DNA from: Aulostomus chinensis
Taxonomy: Eukaryota > Chordata > Actinopteri > Syngnathiformes > Aulostomidae
Direction of reading: 5' to 3'
Length of the DNA: 64,000 nt
Assembly (NCBI GenBank): GCA_037954235.1
Contig: JBBMOA010000010.1
Span: forward strand, 21,428,029 to 21,492,028
Positions 14,241 to 28,400 of the stretch are shown here, one piece after another (within the stretch, counting starts at the first letter, position 1; each line of letters starts with the position of its first letter). Made by a program: the position numbers and the translations under genes. The notes below the pieces were generated by a model. It had not been told where the DNA came from. It did no database searches and saw nothing but the letters and a program-made list of their open reading frames with translations.

Positions 14241-14847
14241 CTACCTCATTGGCCACCACTAGATGGCACTAGACACCACAAACTCATCCTTCCAAATGCA
14301 ATCTACGTCTTGTTTAGTAAAAATGGCTGTCAATGCCAAGATGGCTGATGATTGCTGATTCACCTCGGGAAACATATTGGCCAGGTTTCTCTGGATGCAA
14401 CAAAATCTTTTTCATATTCATTTTCCTGTCATTTTTAGAGAATTCCTAATTACTCAAATATCTTCCACCAATTCTAAGGACCGATATCAACACTGCTTAA
14501 AGGCACACTAAGCCTTGTTGTATAGGTTCAGCACGATTTTATTTTAATCTCAAATCGTAGGCATATCCCCTTGATCTGCTAGCTACCTGCCCCCTGAATA
14601 GACTATGAATAAGTCTGGTTTCTGGAGACAACACAGGACTCACAAATGTCAAGCCCATCACTGAGTGCACAGAATATGCACATAAACATAAACAAAGTTC
14701 AAGCCAATCACTGACTAGATGATGATGCGGGGGTTAGTGCACGTGCATACATTGGGGAATAAACAGAGTCGACTAGGTGCTAGCTAGCGCTAGCTTTGAG
14801 TCCAGAAAGGACAAATTCTACAAGAAGTGTCTCTTTTGCATAAGCTC

Positions 14848-14932
14848 ATAAAATAATTTCCAATACATCAGCTGTAACTCATAACCTGACAAAATAATTT
14901 TCAATACATCAGCTGTAACTCATAACCTAATA
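14848..14932. repeat. short direct tandem duplication (~37 bp)
   Basis: AAAATAATTTCCAATACATC AGCTGTAACTCATAACCT is followed at once by a near-identical copy beginning AAAATAATTTTCAATACATC. Confidence 0.7.
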
Positions 14933-17372
14933 TCTTAGATATATTGTATAAAGACAGAAAATAAATTTACTCACTGAACAGTTGCCATTTGCTCACTCAT
15001 CTTAGCGACGTTAGCACAGCACAGATTCACTTTCCATGTCGACGCGTGTCCATGACATTCACAGAAACACGGGGGCGAGCTTCCACTGTGCTTGTTTGGT
15101 ATTTACAACGAACATCAACGGAAGTGGCCAGTATTTACTGAGTTTGATATTATCTGTTGAAATGATTTTCAGGTTTTGTCTATGTTAACATTATAAATAG
15201 AAACAAAACATCTTTTAATGTACAAAACATTCTGGAAAGCCCATAAATCATTAACTGCATTGTTTCCTCCTTAACAGACCTCGTTCATTCATCGGATCAG
15301 TTAGTGATATAAATGCCAATATATTGCGCATCCTTTTTTAAAATTCATTTTTTAATCAACTTTTTTTTTTCAAATGAACATATTTCATTACAATGACATA
15401 ATGACTTATCAAATTAAACAAGACTTTTTTCCCACCGTGGCTGGTCTGTTGTACAGTAGAGGGAGACGCTGTCGCCTGGAGCCATCCTAAATCATGAGTG
15501 ATGAATCATGTGACAGAGCAGGATGTTTCCATTTATTGAGTGAGCTGCTTTCTTATTGTTCTGTGCAGCTTTATGTGTAATTATCTGTCCATATTGTGTC
15601 AGATTATATCACTGTCAATGACCAGGTGATCATTCAGGACTAATCTGCGAGAGAAACGACGCCTCTAACAAGACGTACCTTCTTGCCCACCACCATGAAG
15701 CTCAGACCCCATCAAAAACTAGATCCTGACATCATACTGGACTGCATGCTAACTTCTCGATATGGATTACTGGGAAAATTAATGTAAGTCAAATTGAGAT
15801 GCTGTTTTCTCCATGCATGAATCTAAAACCCAACTGGAGACCGATTTCAGCTTGAGCTGATTAATTTCTGCCACGTTTACGTTAAGGGTAATCCATGTAA
15901 AAAGACACAGATGATGTATTGCTTCATAAATTGCTTGCATGTGTTAATGTGTGTATGAGTCAGCCCCGTGACCATCTGGTGACCCAACCACCTGTCGCCT
16001 CTGCAATACTGCGCCGTGATAAGCAACATAAAAAGACGGATGGATGATAATGTGTCCGCCCCAGGATGAGGTCGAATTTAATCACTTTTTTTTGGTCGAT
16101 GTAGACCACGGCATTGTCTCTATTGATACTCACAGGATCTTTTTCTTGTTCGATAACAATATCTTTTATTACGGCAACACACCAAACTATGTATTTGTAA
16201 TAAGATGAGTGAGGCATGGAGGTATGATGATGAAAGAAAAGTTTGTGACATAACAAAATGAAATGATGTATTACTTAAAAAAAGAGCTTTTTTTTTCCCC
16301 CAGTGAAAAAAACAGAAAAAAATTGGTAACCAGCAATATTATGGGTGGGAGAAATGATCACTACCGCAATATAATATTGATACACTGGTACCAAATATCA
16401 ATATTTTTATTACAGCAGCGTTGTTCTCACCCCTTGCTGTTTTTACAAGTTTTTTTGCTTTGGCTTGTGTGTCCAAACGAGGACCCTGCACTCGATTGTT
16501 TGCATCTCAGTTGTCAACTTCTTTTAATTGACAGAAATATACAGTATCAATACACAAGTCCTGCATTTTTAGCATTGTTTCCTCTACAGTCTGTCATACG
16601 TGATTTGTCCGAAAATTCATAGATGACTGCAGAATCATTATATTGTGATAGTATCATTATTGACAGTAAAGTATTACGGCTTTATTTTTAGTCAGATGGT
16701 TTGATCTTTAAGAACATTTAAGAAGCCCCTCTTGTATTTTCAGCTTTTTCTAGAATCTGTTCTTAAAATGGAGAGTGAGGAGGGTCATGGCAGCTTGCTA
16801 CTCAGAGTAATGGAGAGAAAAGTAAAGGCTGAACTAGTCTTTAAGTGGCCTTGTCCTTTCTCTAACAGTCTTGAAAACTTCGCATTAGACACAATAACAT
16901 GATCACGGTCCTCAAAAAAGGTCCAGCTTCACATCGCCAGTCCGCTTCCTGTTGCAAAATACTCGCCTGAATGGAAACGTCTGTGGGAGGCAAGGCTTTT
17001 CATTACTAGAAAGAAATCTCTACATTCTGACATGAACCCTAATGCTTTGATGTTAATGTGATTATGTGAATGGTCACGTGAACATCCTAAATCTAATTAT
17101 GTTGCTTCAATTAGCGCTGTATTTGGAGCATTAACGCCAGCATTAAGACAGTGAGTGCATCTTATTTGACAGCCAGCACACATGCTGATGCCCCTTTTTT
17201 GGGTCGGCATGGCTGAAGGCTTTTTGATGCCCCCCCCCCCTTTGAGACTGTGTCTTTGAGCAAGAGATTGAACCTCTTAATACTCCTAAAAAGCTGGCTT
17301 ACATGCACCCTGGACGGTAGTACCTGAAATATCATGTTTATAAGAACAGGACAACTATTGAGGACCCCCCCC

Positions 17373-17401
<29 letters not shown>
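17373..17401. repeat. (CA)n microsatellite after a poly-C tract
   Basis: Preceded directly by a run of C. Confidence 0.95.
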
Positions 17402-17404
<3 letters not shown>

Positions 17405-18440
17405 CAACTTTAAAAGGAGAAAAAGGTGAAAAACTCAGGAGGCAGAGCAGAACAGAATGTTTACACATCTGTAACATCTGTCCAATGAAAAGGAGTGAGC
17501 AACCATCTCCTTACGGGTACGCTGAGAGGATGCATGCCATTAGATCACGCATTATCAAATAATAGCTATTATTTATGATTTTGTTTTTCTTTCTTATGTA
17601 TGTTGCATTGCTTGCCCTGCCCTGAAAGACGAGTCAGTTTTGCCGCACGTGCTCTGTACAATGACAGTACAACTGACTTTGAAGAGCAGCGCGCATATCT
17701 AAATCTATTAGTTTAAAATGTCAGTGATGAAAATTATTTGGGCGTTTGACTGAAAATCTCCAAACCTACCTACGGTGGCTGCTGATTCTGTGCATACTGT
17801 ATTGGCTGTGTAGGACAAAACCGTGGTGATGAGTTTGCATAAGTCAATAACAAAGATCATGCATGAATGAAAAGACCTGTGGAAGAGGCTGCACTTTTCC
17901 TCCTCTACCATTGCAGTAATGGGCTAGAGTAGCTATCACAGCCTTTTAAATCTTTTTCCTCTTGGGAAGCACTTTCACTATGAATACATTTTCCCATTCA
18001 GATCATGAATATAGAAAGCTAATATGGACAGCTTTATAGTGAAACCCCTGGCAGAATATTGTTGCTGGAAAGGAAGCGCACCGATCACACACTCGTATAG
18101 AAGCTTAGGCTGTAGAGTAGAGGGTTATTGATCAGGGCGGGAGACAAACGTATAATATGTTACAGCAGATACATGTATTTTACATTGAAGGGGGGTACCT
18201 ACTGACAAACTGAGAAGATGATTCGAGATAAGATACGTGAAACCTACTTAAAAAATATGCAAAAAGCCTTCTCAGCTATATATGTTTTATTTTCAACATT
18301 TGATTTACAAGCAAATTCTTATTTATATTTAACATATTTAACATATTTCCCCACCATCTGCTCATGACAACCAAAACAAGATTAATGTATTTACCATTAT
18401 ATTCAGGCAGTCACGGCACTGAGTTCTGATAAATGACAGT

Positions 18441-18455
18441 ATATCTATATATCTA

Positions 18456-18490
<35 letters not shown>

Positions 18491-18504
18491 ATATATATAT
18501 ATAT
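18441..18504. repeat. (ATCT)n/(AT)n microsatellite
   Basis: A tetranucleotide run flanked by TA runs. Confidence 0.9.
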
Positions 18505-19080
18505 TTGAATGAAGTATTCCACTGCAGAAGCATGACAACAAAGAGCAGCACATTTAGTAGAAAGGAAGCTGACCATCTAATGTTTTGATCATGATTTTTC
18601 TATAACCATTATTAGATACATCTCAGTGCAATTAAATTCAAATCAACAGAGGGACAAACAACACAAGATAGGATTTACAGCTGATATATTGTGGTGCATT
18701 ACAGAATAAACTGGAATTGCATGAGTGTATATTGATATTATACTTCACGAAATTCCAGGCAGCACTGAATCTTAGACTCCTGTATCGATATGATAATGAT
18801 TTCTGTTCGCTTCTTCTTCATAGTGCTTAATGGAAAAGTATGTGGTGTGTAATGAATGTGCTGCAGGTCAGACATATGAATGAGACATGAAAAAAAAGGT
18901 AATTATGACTAATGTTGGCGTATGCTCTCAATAATATTTGTGGCCACAGGTCTTAAGCTTTAACACACATATGCCCAGATACATGAGATGAAACATGATG
19001 CTAATGTACCAGCAAAGGTCCTCTGAACTTCATCCAATAAAGCCGCTCACCCTTGATCAGGAATGATCATATGATATGAT

Positions 19081-19094
19081 GTATGTATGTATAA

Positions 19095-19127
<33 letters not shown>

Positions 19128-19143
19128 TATATATATATATATA
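19081..19143. repeat. (GTAT)n(GT)n(AT)n compound microsatellite
   Basis: Three adjoining simple runs. Confidence 0.9.
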
Positions 19144-22100
19144 CTTGTGTGAAATTGGCTTTTACTTTAAGCTCCGATGCTCCACATGTCCCAATCAAGC
19201 ATTCCAGAGAGGATGAAACCAATCACTGTTTAATTCTCCCATTTAATTATAGCCCACAAAAAACATCTTGACAGGAAGCTAGAGGGGGAGCAAATCCAGA
19301 GCTACCATTGTTACCGCTGCACAAGTTCTTGAATGAGCCTTCAGGTCCCACACACACTGCAGCCAGATTATCCTCACTAGTAATCATATGGGTGCCAGTG
19401 GACACTGACAGGGTTAAGGAAAGTATTGAATATAAGGGTTTCCCTGGTGCCCTTCATTTTCATTTTTATAACAAGTCGTCGGCTTTGCCCCGTGTAATGA
19501 GAGTATTTACTTGGTAGGAAAGAAAAGAAAAGGGAGATTAGAGCATCACAGGATGGGATTATAAAAACCTGAGACCACAAAGACAGTCAATCACTTGCAG
19601 AAAATCCCTCAACATCTTCAAGCTTTCATCTGCTGTTTATTCTCCTTCCTTCATCTGGCTGCCTGTCTTTATGTCTGTTCTATTGCCGCATGAATCCAGC
19701 CCTGCTCTTTTTCTTTCCTATTTTTAACTTAAAAAAGAAATTAGGAGACTCATAAACACAATATCTGAGCCAGTTAAACTGTCAGCGAATCATTCTTTTA
19801 ACCCTGGGCCCTATTTTGGTCTAAAATGATTTTGGAGTGAAAGCAATTATGGAATTGGTCCAATCATGAGCAATAATGCTAGAACCAGCCAACTCAGAAA
19901 TGGCTGTAACAAGCAATTGTCCACACCGGTTGCTTTGGACCATATCCAGTTGTTAGGAGTGTTTCAACATTCTGGAAATGACCCAACAGATATAGATAGA
20001 TATGCCTAATATGCGCAGTAACCAAAGCCTGGACAGTCTGGCAGGAACCAATCAAACAAAACAAACAAAAAAAAACATATATTAAATCACTTTTCCCTGA
20101 AGATAATCTGCTGTAAATAGTATGGAGGTGACGTTAACCCAAAAAAGTAACGTTTTCAACTCCTGTGCTCAGGGGTGCAGCTTGATGAGAGTAAGAACTT
20201 CTTAAATTTAAGAAAAGACGCGACCTATTATATTTTGAGATGGGAAACGTTGTGAAAGAAAGGAGAAGGCGTAACCTCATTCTCATCAGGACCAAATGGT
20301 CACACTTTACATGAGATTTTAAATCAGAACGTCTGCTAATTGTCTTGTATCCCATTATTTTCCTGGTGATAAATAGGTGATCATGCTTAGTCTGGGGTGA
20401 TAAACCATTAGTCTCAGGTCTGTTTCTCGCCTGTGTCTCATATTATAATCTGAGCCTTTCAATGGTAAATAGTGGGCACTTCTACACACGTTGACCTGGA
20501 CTATTGCTTTGTAAACCTGTTTCACAGTTACCCGATAAAGAGCACTCGTGCTCAATATTGGACTAACTCCATTATATTTCCATAATTAATACTGTATAAG
20601 CGTGGCAGATTTTAAAAATAGACTCATGTTTTACACTCCACTTTTGTGATAAGTATTTGTTGATTGATTGATAGAAACTGGCCCGTGAAATACAAAGAAG
20701 TATCTAAGTCCCTAAAAATGCAGGGTTAGGGTGAGAGATAATAAAAAATGGCCTGCAAAAAAATACCCAAGATACATGGATAAAGAAACCAAACAACTCT
20801 ATTTCCTGGCCGCATAACTCATCCAAAGACAATATCAAGACAATTTTGTTTCAAATTCAAACTGGCCACGCGTCCCGTTTTCATGAAGCAGATAGAATCT
20901 ATGAGCAGGGTCCTTGAGAAAAGGTCAGAGATAAGACCGTCTCTCTGATGATACGGCAGCGCAGCAGTGCCTCTTCTTCAAAACATTTTTTTTTCCTATA
21001 AAATTGATGTGATAGAGGAAAAAAACAAACAAACCTGAATTCTTTTTTTTTATACTCAACTATGAAACAAAGTAACAAAGGGGATGGAGTTTCCTCATTA
21101 TTCTCAACATGACTTTCCGATATTTTTCGATACTTAAGCAGAGCAGCAGTAAACTTCAACTTGATTGACGTCGGCATTCCGAAGGTAACAGTGGTTTGTG
21201 GTGATGTTTTCACCTTAAGTTTTGACAGAAATCATAACGCAGTTAACCTCCTCTAAAACAGAAAATGAATAACCACAGTTTTCTAAATCCAAACCTGCAC
21301 AATGACACGCTGTGTAACTGCACGGAGGCTCCAGGTATGCCACAGGGACTACTTTTTTTCTCAATTGTTTGCAATATCAGAAAACAGCACAACCTTGTGT
21401 TGATGTTGAAGTTGTCCAGGACATAATTAAATGTAAACTTCTAAAAGATACATTCACACTCTTCAAAGTATGTTTCATTTGTGAAGTTTATCTCGCTGAA
21501 CAAATCACGTAAACCCTTGTTTTCCAGGTTTTTTTTGTTTTTTTTTGGCCCTTCTGGGAAAGGGAACTCAAGGTGATCCCACCTTCCATGATGGCCTACA
21601 AAAATCCCTGCTGCTCTCTGCACCAACACGGATAATAACTTGTCTGCACATACTGAATTTATAAAGTATTTTATGGGAACAAACCCTAGATTTGCATCAC
21701 TTTCAAGCATTGCCCTTTCAAACAAATGCCCTTGAAACTTTTTTCAATTTCCTGACAGTTGTTAAAGTCCATACTATCACAGAATTTGGTGAGTATCTGA
21801 ATACCATGCAAAGACGGAATAACCAAAACAACCGGGGGCGTTAATATTCAGTTATTTTACTACACACTTGAACTGGAATGTCTCCGTCTAGATATTTTTG
21901 ATTGGCCCAAAAAAATATGAAGGCTGTAACAATCCAACTTCCGCCTGAGCTTGGACCATGGAGAGCTCAACTACACTGAGAAGATTGCACTCTTTACCGC
22001 GGAGACTGATGGTGGGACACGGATGCCACCATGTTTATATCCCGAGCCTCGTCACACTTCAGCAGCTTACTTCATGTTAGCCTCTCTCAGAGTATGAAAC

Positions 22101-23373
22101 GTTCATGTACTTGCTTCTTCTCTATAGTCACCTTCTCCTTCCTCCTCCTTCATTCTCCAGCCATGGACTCTGGCTGGGCTGCACGCTGTGTTCCCTGCTT
22201 AAGTTACTTTAACTCTGACACTAGTATAATGTTTTACAAACAAGACAGGAAAAAAAATATTGGAGGCTTGAAAAACTTGAGTTTTATTCATCTGAATGAG
22301 CAGTGGCAGTCCAGTGGGTCCGACGTCACAGTCATGAACAGACTGGACTACTAGTTCACACTGACTATCAGGACGGAGGCCAATAATTCACATATGCTCA
22401 AGTGTCACTGTTTCAGACTGTTTTCCACCACAGACAAACTTTAGTCTATGATACAGAAAAGTTTGTTGACAGCTTCTGTCTGACATAGATCCACCTGGAG
22501 AGAACAGCCCAGGACAGAGATATGTGGAGGACCCTGGTCTAGAGCCTCAGGAGGGGTGATGCGCTCGAGAAAATCAGTAAGTAACCAAAGTAAATACAGT
22601 ATCTAGTGTGTGCCATGGCTTAGTTGTTGCCCCAGTTTTTGGTTGTCCTGACCATGATGGACTGACAGTAGCTTTTGTACAGTAGCATAAGCTTTTCTTG
22701 TTGCCCCTCATGATAAAATAATCTGTCAGTGAATCACACTATCTAGGACACCAACGATCAGATTCTATGACATCTTTATGGAATGACATGTCTCATTTCT
22801 CTTTTGTGACGTTTTTCAAACTGCTCTGATCAGCTGGGGAGGTGCAGCATCACATTTTCCTCACTGTATTGATTGAAACCCCTCATGCGCCTTCCCCTTT
22901 TGGGGAAGTAGAACACATTTTCATCTCCTTGCACCATTAACGCTCTGCATCAACTGTGGGGAAATATTTGAACTCGTCCACTGATATATATTTTACTGTC
23001 CAGCTTGAAGTCACGTGCGCTGTCTCATTTCCTGCCAGCTTCTCTTTCAGCCGTTAAAAAAGCTGTTGTAACAGGGAGCAGAGAAGTTACTGTAAGTTGT
23101 GTGGTAGGACCCAATTAAAATTCAAGTGAAAGATAGAAGAAATAAAAAAAATTATTTATGAAAATGTTTAAAGAATGTCCCAACGGAAGAGCTCATAGGT
23201 GAAATTACAACTGAACTGACGTTTAATCAAGTTTTTCATTTTTAGCTCAGTTCAAAGTGTATAGACTGTCAGGTTTCAGTGGTGTAGTGGAGGCACAACC
23301 AAAATAAAGAAGTTGGAGGCAGGCGGGGAAGGATGAGCGAGGTATGATTAAACAGTCAAAATAAATGAAAATT

Positions 23374-23435
23374 AAAGCTGCAAGCAGCGTTGTTAGGGCC
23401 TGAGCCCCCGCCTAACCGCGGCCGGATCGCCGGCC
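23374..23435 (-). repeat. Helentron 3' terminus with two hairpins
   Basis: Contains GCTGC-AA-GCAGC (23377-23388), the 14-bp repeat shared with the other end (23393-23406), and GGCCGG-ATCG-CCGGCC (23420-23435). A short hairpin close to the 3' end is the standard termination signature of rolling-circle transposons. Confidence 0.65.
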
Positions 23436-23568
23436 CCAATCCAACGGTGTAATCGGCAAATCCCTAGGCCTTGTAGTTTAGGAGATACGAGCCTCAGTGC
23501 GCTGCACAGTGCGAGTGCAGAGTTGAGAGCCGGCCCTTTAAGAGCCCCTCCCTTCTCTGCTCGCTCTC

Positions 23569-24100
23569 TGCCATCTGTGTCAGAGTGGAGAGCAGAGGAG
23601 GATTTGGCAGTTTTACTGTGAAACACAGTCATAACTCAGCATATGTTGGTCAAAAGTGGAAAGTTATAAGATGTTTTCATAGTTTTTTTGTCAGGAATTC
23701 AATAATATGGTTTTTGAAGGTGTGGGTCTTTTAATTTAGAAGCTAGAAGTGTTTGAGAATATGTACCATGAGAGCAGAGATGCTCCCCTTTCTGTTTCCA
23801 TGACAACAGATAACAAATCTCTACCATCTGTATTAGACTGAAGGGCAGAGGAAGATTCTGCCAGTTTTACTGTTAAAAACAGTCATTAACTCTCCATATG
23901 TTGGCCAATAGTAATATTTTAGACCATCTTTTCCAGTTGTGACTCCAAGTGCTGAGCTGACAGCATTGATCCGTCTGCCTGTCATCTTCTGTCCTACCTT
24001 TGTCTAAGTTTGATGTGCTTCTCCTAGTGAAGGTGTTGAATGACATCATCAATCCCAGGGTGATGGAGAAGTGCTCCTCCATCCATGTTGGTATCAAAGT
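23569..24100. repeat. two copies of a ~250-bp tandem unit in the left arm of the Helentron
   Basis: A unit beginning near CATCTGTGTCAGAGTGGAGA and containing GGCAGTTTTACTGTGAAACA and CATAACTCAGCATATGTTGG starts at about 23569. A diverged copy starts at about 23822. The same unit occurs four times in the right arm in the same orientation. Confidence 0.65.
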
Positions 24101-24391
24101 GGTGAGAGTTGAAGTTGAGGAGGTAGAAGCTCCAGTTGGACCCAAAGTGTGACTGCAGATGTGACAGCTTCATATTGACCCTTGTGTTCATCATTGTCTG
24201 TGCGACCTGTTGGCTGTCACTTTACTGTGGTTCTTCCAGTTAAGTTGCTGAATATCATCAAGCATGAATGTGGCAAAATACAGCATTGAAAACAGGACAT
24301 TTGACTGTGGATTAGAAAGTTCAACATTCATTGTCCATGTACAGTTATTGTGACAATAAAAGACAGACATCAGCTGTGGTGAACATGGGAA

Positions 24392-24397
24392 TTTATT
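24392..24397 (-). terminator. possible polyadenylation signal AATAAA of the Helentron gene
   Basis: An AATAAA hexamer on the minus strand about 1 kb after the stop codon. I saw no clear alternative closer to the stop. A single hexamer in AT-rich DNA is weak evidence. Confidence 0.25.
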
Positions 24398-24717
24398 AAC
24401 TGATTAATTTGAACAAAAGGTCAATTAGAGACAGTCACTGCATGTGTAACAAAATGTAAATTATAAATCTGAAGTCAAACAAAAATGCTTTTAGAACATA
24501 CAGTGAACATAATTAATCAAAGTAATTTAGAACTTCAATGAAATTTCTCCCCGTTGGGGTTCAATGAACAAACTATTTACAAGTTTAGTGAAAGAAACCC
24601 AACATTCCCACATGAGCAAGCACTTGGCGACGGTGGTGAGGAAAAACTCCCTTTTACAGGAAGAAACCTCAGGCAGAACCAGGCTCAAAGTGGGCGGCCA
24701 CCTGCCTGGACCGGTTG

Positions 24718-24856
24718 GGGTTGAGAGGGAGAGGGAGAGAGATGGGGCTGGGGTGGAGAGGGGAGATAGACTTGGGGGTGAGGGGCGGGGGCAGTGGGAG
24801 AAGAGGAGAGAGATACAGAGAGAGAGAGAGAGACAAAGAGGGAGGGGGCTGAGAGG
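24718..24856. repeat. GA-rich low-complexity tract
   Basis: Purine-rich, inside the Helentron left arm; produces spurious frames on both strands. Confidence 0.85.
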
Positions 24857-25406
24857 AGAGACAACAGGCAAAAATATACATGCATGATACATTTATAAAA
24901 CATTCATAAGAGACCAACAGCAATAATGTGACAGACAGTGACTCACAACAACTATAAATAACAAACTACAACTATAAATAACCAACAACAACTATAAATA
25001 TCAACAACAACAACGTGCTGTGACCCATGATTGTCACGCAGCACCAGTGGAACCATGATTCGTGGAGCTAAACTACCAACTCATAGTCACTACAAAACTG
25101 CAGTAAGTGCAGTGCGTGACAGTGGAATAAGTTAATAATAAATACATGAATAAATACCTTAAAAACCGCGCATGTCAAGACATGCACAGAATAAATAGCC
25201 AAAGTTAAAAAGGTTTAAAAAGTTAAAAGGTTAAAAAGGGCACAGAGAGGTGGAGTGGGACTTTCTAAACTAACAAATGCCAACAGTCATGCCAGGCTTC
25301 CTATCAACAACAGGTCCGAGTCAACTTGTCCTACCAGCACACACAGAGCCAACTGAGCTGACATGAGGCTAGTATTTGACCTGGGACAGCCATGTAGCTT
25401 TGACAC

Positions 25407-28400
25407 TCAGTCATCCTGGTGGTCAGAATCGCCCTGGAAATCCTCAAAGTCATCCAAGCTAAACAAACTGGCGAGGTCATCTAACTCCCCCTGATCATCT
25501 GAAACAGAAAACCTACACAGGATCCCTTCGTGATCGCTGAAGTAGGCTGGCCAGACTGCACATTCCACGTCGTACTGTGACGTTTTAACGTAAACGTGGT
25601 CAATTAGCGTCCCCTTTTCTGTGGTCTCTTGTGTCACGTGTTGGGTGAACCCTTTTTCTTCCATAAATTTACAAATTGATGACCCTTTCAAAATGTTCTC
25701 ATTAAAGTCTCCCATGACTACAACAGTGTTACTTGTTGGAGTTAACCAGTCAAGCAACCTCCCCACATTGCCTTTGAACAGCAAATTTGGATACGCTGGT
25801 GGACGGTAAATGACGGCCAGGGAAATGCTCAATTTTTTGTGCAGGCACACCAAGCACTCCAGATTGAAATCGGGTACCTGCAGAATGTCGACGTCCGAAT
25901 GGGCTAAACTATACAGGCCGACGCCACCGCGTTCTAACTGCTGGAATTTGGAGAATGTGGGGTCAGCGGCGCTGTAACACAGAGACCGAGGACGACTGTG
26001 GAAATCGTAGCCAGAAATTTGCACACAGTCCAATGAGGACTGTGCAGTGAGCCATGTTTCTGTGACAGCAATGCAGTTAAGCTGCAAATGCTGCGTGCAG
26101 GACACCAAGTCTAGCAGGTGGCGACTTAAACTTTGTACGTTCATCAAATACACCGCGAACCGTGTATTTGATGAAGGCTGCTCAATCAAAAATGGAGGCA
26201 TGCTAGCCATGGCCTCCTTAATGGTGTCCTTGCAGTAAATGGCCTTTTCTTCAAAGTCCTTGATGATCAGTCCCGACAAGGCCCTAACACGACTGAGAGC
26301 TACATACGCCTGCCCAGGTGCAAATACCTTCTTTAAAGACACAACAGCCTGGTCTACAGTCAACCCCTGTACTTTGTGGACTGTACAAGCCCACGCTAGC
26401 CTGAGGGGAAACTGCACCCGCACACAACCGCGCTTCCTGGTCTTCTCCCTGTCTGGTTCAATAGCAGTAGAATGCCTGTATTCTACTGCTGCGTGTGGAC
26501 GCTCTGTCCTCCTCTGTCTGCCAATGTTGTCGTCATCGAACTTGACGTAAATTCTCAGAGGAAATGTGGGGTCGGGGCCAAATTCAATGTAGGTGACAGT
26601 GCCACACGCGCCATTGACCAGACCGTCCTGGACGTCGACGTTACGACAGAGCATGACTCTGGCGTTTTTGGCCAAACACAATTTAGATTCCAAACACGTG
26701 CCCTGCCCCTTGCTAATGATTCCAGGTTCCAATTTGCCGGTTTTGCGGTTCGGCGTAAAGTCTTTAGCGTCAATTTCAACATAATCTGGGCACGTGCGGA
26801 ACAACTGGTTCAAATTAAATTCTTCCACTTGCACATTTGTGGTGAAAATATGCAAGGCCGAGCTATCTTCCCCTGTCTCTCGCGATTTCAAAATTTGGAC
26901 GTCGCCGTCTAACATGGGGGTTTTCTTTGAACGCACCCGAAGCCTGTTCAACATCTCAGCAAAGGAGCTGTCCTTCTGTCTGACGACAGTAGTCAGCTCC
27001 ACCACGCTAAAGTGGCACCACAGGTCCACACCAACCTGACCAGCGTACAGCGGCTTCCCTTTAACGGGAGGCAACTGGTAGAAGTCACCGACGGCTATGA
27101 CGCTAACATTACCAAATGGGGAAAAGTCACCGGTCTGTTTTAACTGCCTCAACCTGCCGTGAACGTATGCCAACAGATTGTGATCAACCATGCTAATCTC
27201 ATCAATGATGACAATTTGGAGGTCTCTAAATGTGGCCCTTAGAGAGTTCAGTTTGTCTTCTCCCAAGGGTGTGTAGGGCAAGCTGGAGTGTGTGCCAATA
27301 CTCAGCGAGTGATGAATTGTTGCTGCATTTAAAGTGTATGCAGCTATGCCCGTGGAGGCCATTAACAGAACCGAAATGCTATCTGGTTGATGACAAAGTG
27401 TTGCCAGCAGTCTCCCGGCCTCGTACTGAATGGCCCTAATTAAGTGACTTTTCCCCGTCCCTGCACCGCCTGTCAAAAACACATGCAGAGGCTCTGGGTT
27501 CTTACCCATGGCCTTCTGCAGACACCACTGTCTAACTTTGTTGAAGACAGCCATTTGCGTCTCGTTCAGAGACCTAACTAAGGCCAAGCCGTCACTTCTG
27601 GGCAAAATGCTCCTGTTCCTCTCCAAAAACACATCTGTTTTTGGTTTGGCAGCCGCCAAATCGGGAACATTTTGTAAGGCGTCGGCCAAATGCTCATCAG
27701 CATTTTCGCCTTGCCGTTGCTCTTTCATCTCCTCTAAACACTCGATGCGTTCCGCTTCCAGCTCAGGACAGAGCTCCCCCCAAACATCCTCATCCACCTG
27801 ACCTTGCTGAGCAATCTCCTCAGCGTGATCCAACTCAGGACAATCGACCTCAAACCTGGCCCTATTCTCATCGACGACGCTTTGGACCGACTTCATCGAA
27901 CCGTCCCTAAACCTAACCTCTCCATCCTTATAGAACTGACTGAACAGATGAAAACCCTCAGGTTTCAGATCTGCGTCAATTCTGTAATGGAGATACATCT
28001 GAAGCAGACTCTGATAGTGTGCTTCCTCTTGCTTTTCTAAATCAAAGCGCATGTAGCGCACAACAGCGAACTGAGACCGCGTTCTCCTCAAGATGAAGCC
28101 AAGTCCATTCTTCAGTTGAATCATGTTCTTGGGCTTTTCATTCTTGCTGAGAAGACGATACTCAGACGCAAACGTAGCCATACACATGTCGTCAAAAACC
28201 TGGTCATCTGGCCTGCTCCTATACCTATCTACGATATTTGGCATCCACATATCCTCTGACCTCATGTCACCACAAGCGGCTTTCTGCCTCAACACACTGA
28301 GGGGTAAACTCATCCTAACAACATTTGCCCCTGTTGGCACAAAAACAACCTTCCTGGAACACTCCCTCAGATGCATGTTCGTTAGCCTGTACACCGACTC

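Larger units (their letters stand above)
14241..23373. other. non-coding left flank of the Helentron
   Basis: No gene recognised. The segment at about 14500-15270 may be a non-autonomous element, but no termini were found. The sequence just before 23373 (GGAGGCAGGCGGGGAAGG) may belong to an older repeat into which the Helentron inserted. Confidence 0.4.
24101..25406. other. 3' non-coding arm of the Helentron
   Basis: No gene seen. A GA-rich tract at about 24718-24856 and a segment at about 24545-24720 (including GAGGAAAAACTCCCTTTTAC) resemble a dispersed repeat I recall from fish genomes. Short CAACAACTATAAATA repeats lie at 24950-25015. Confidence 0.5.

Noticed and set aside
24527..24923. 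Ser/Pro/Leu-rich frames on both strands
   Set aside because: Arise from the GA-rich low-complexity tract in the Helentron 3' arm.
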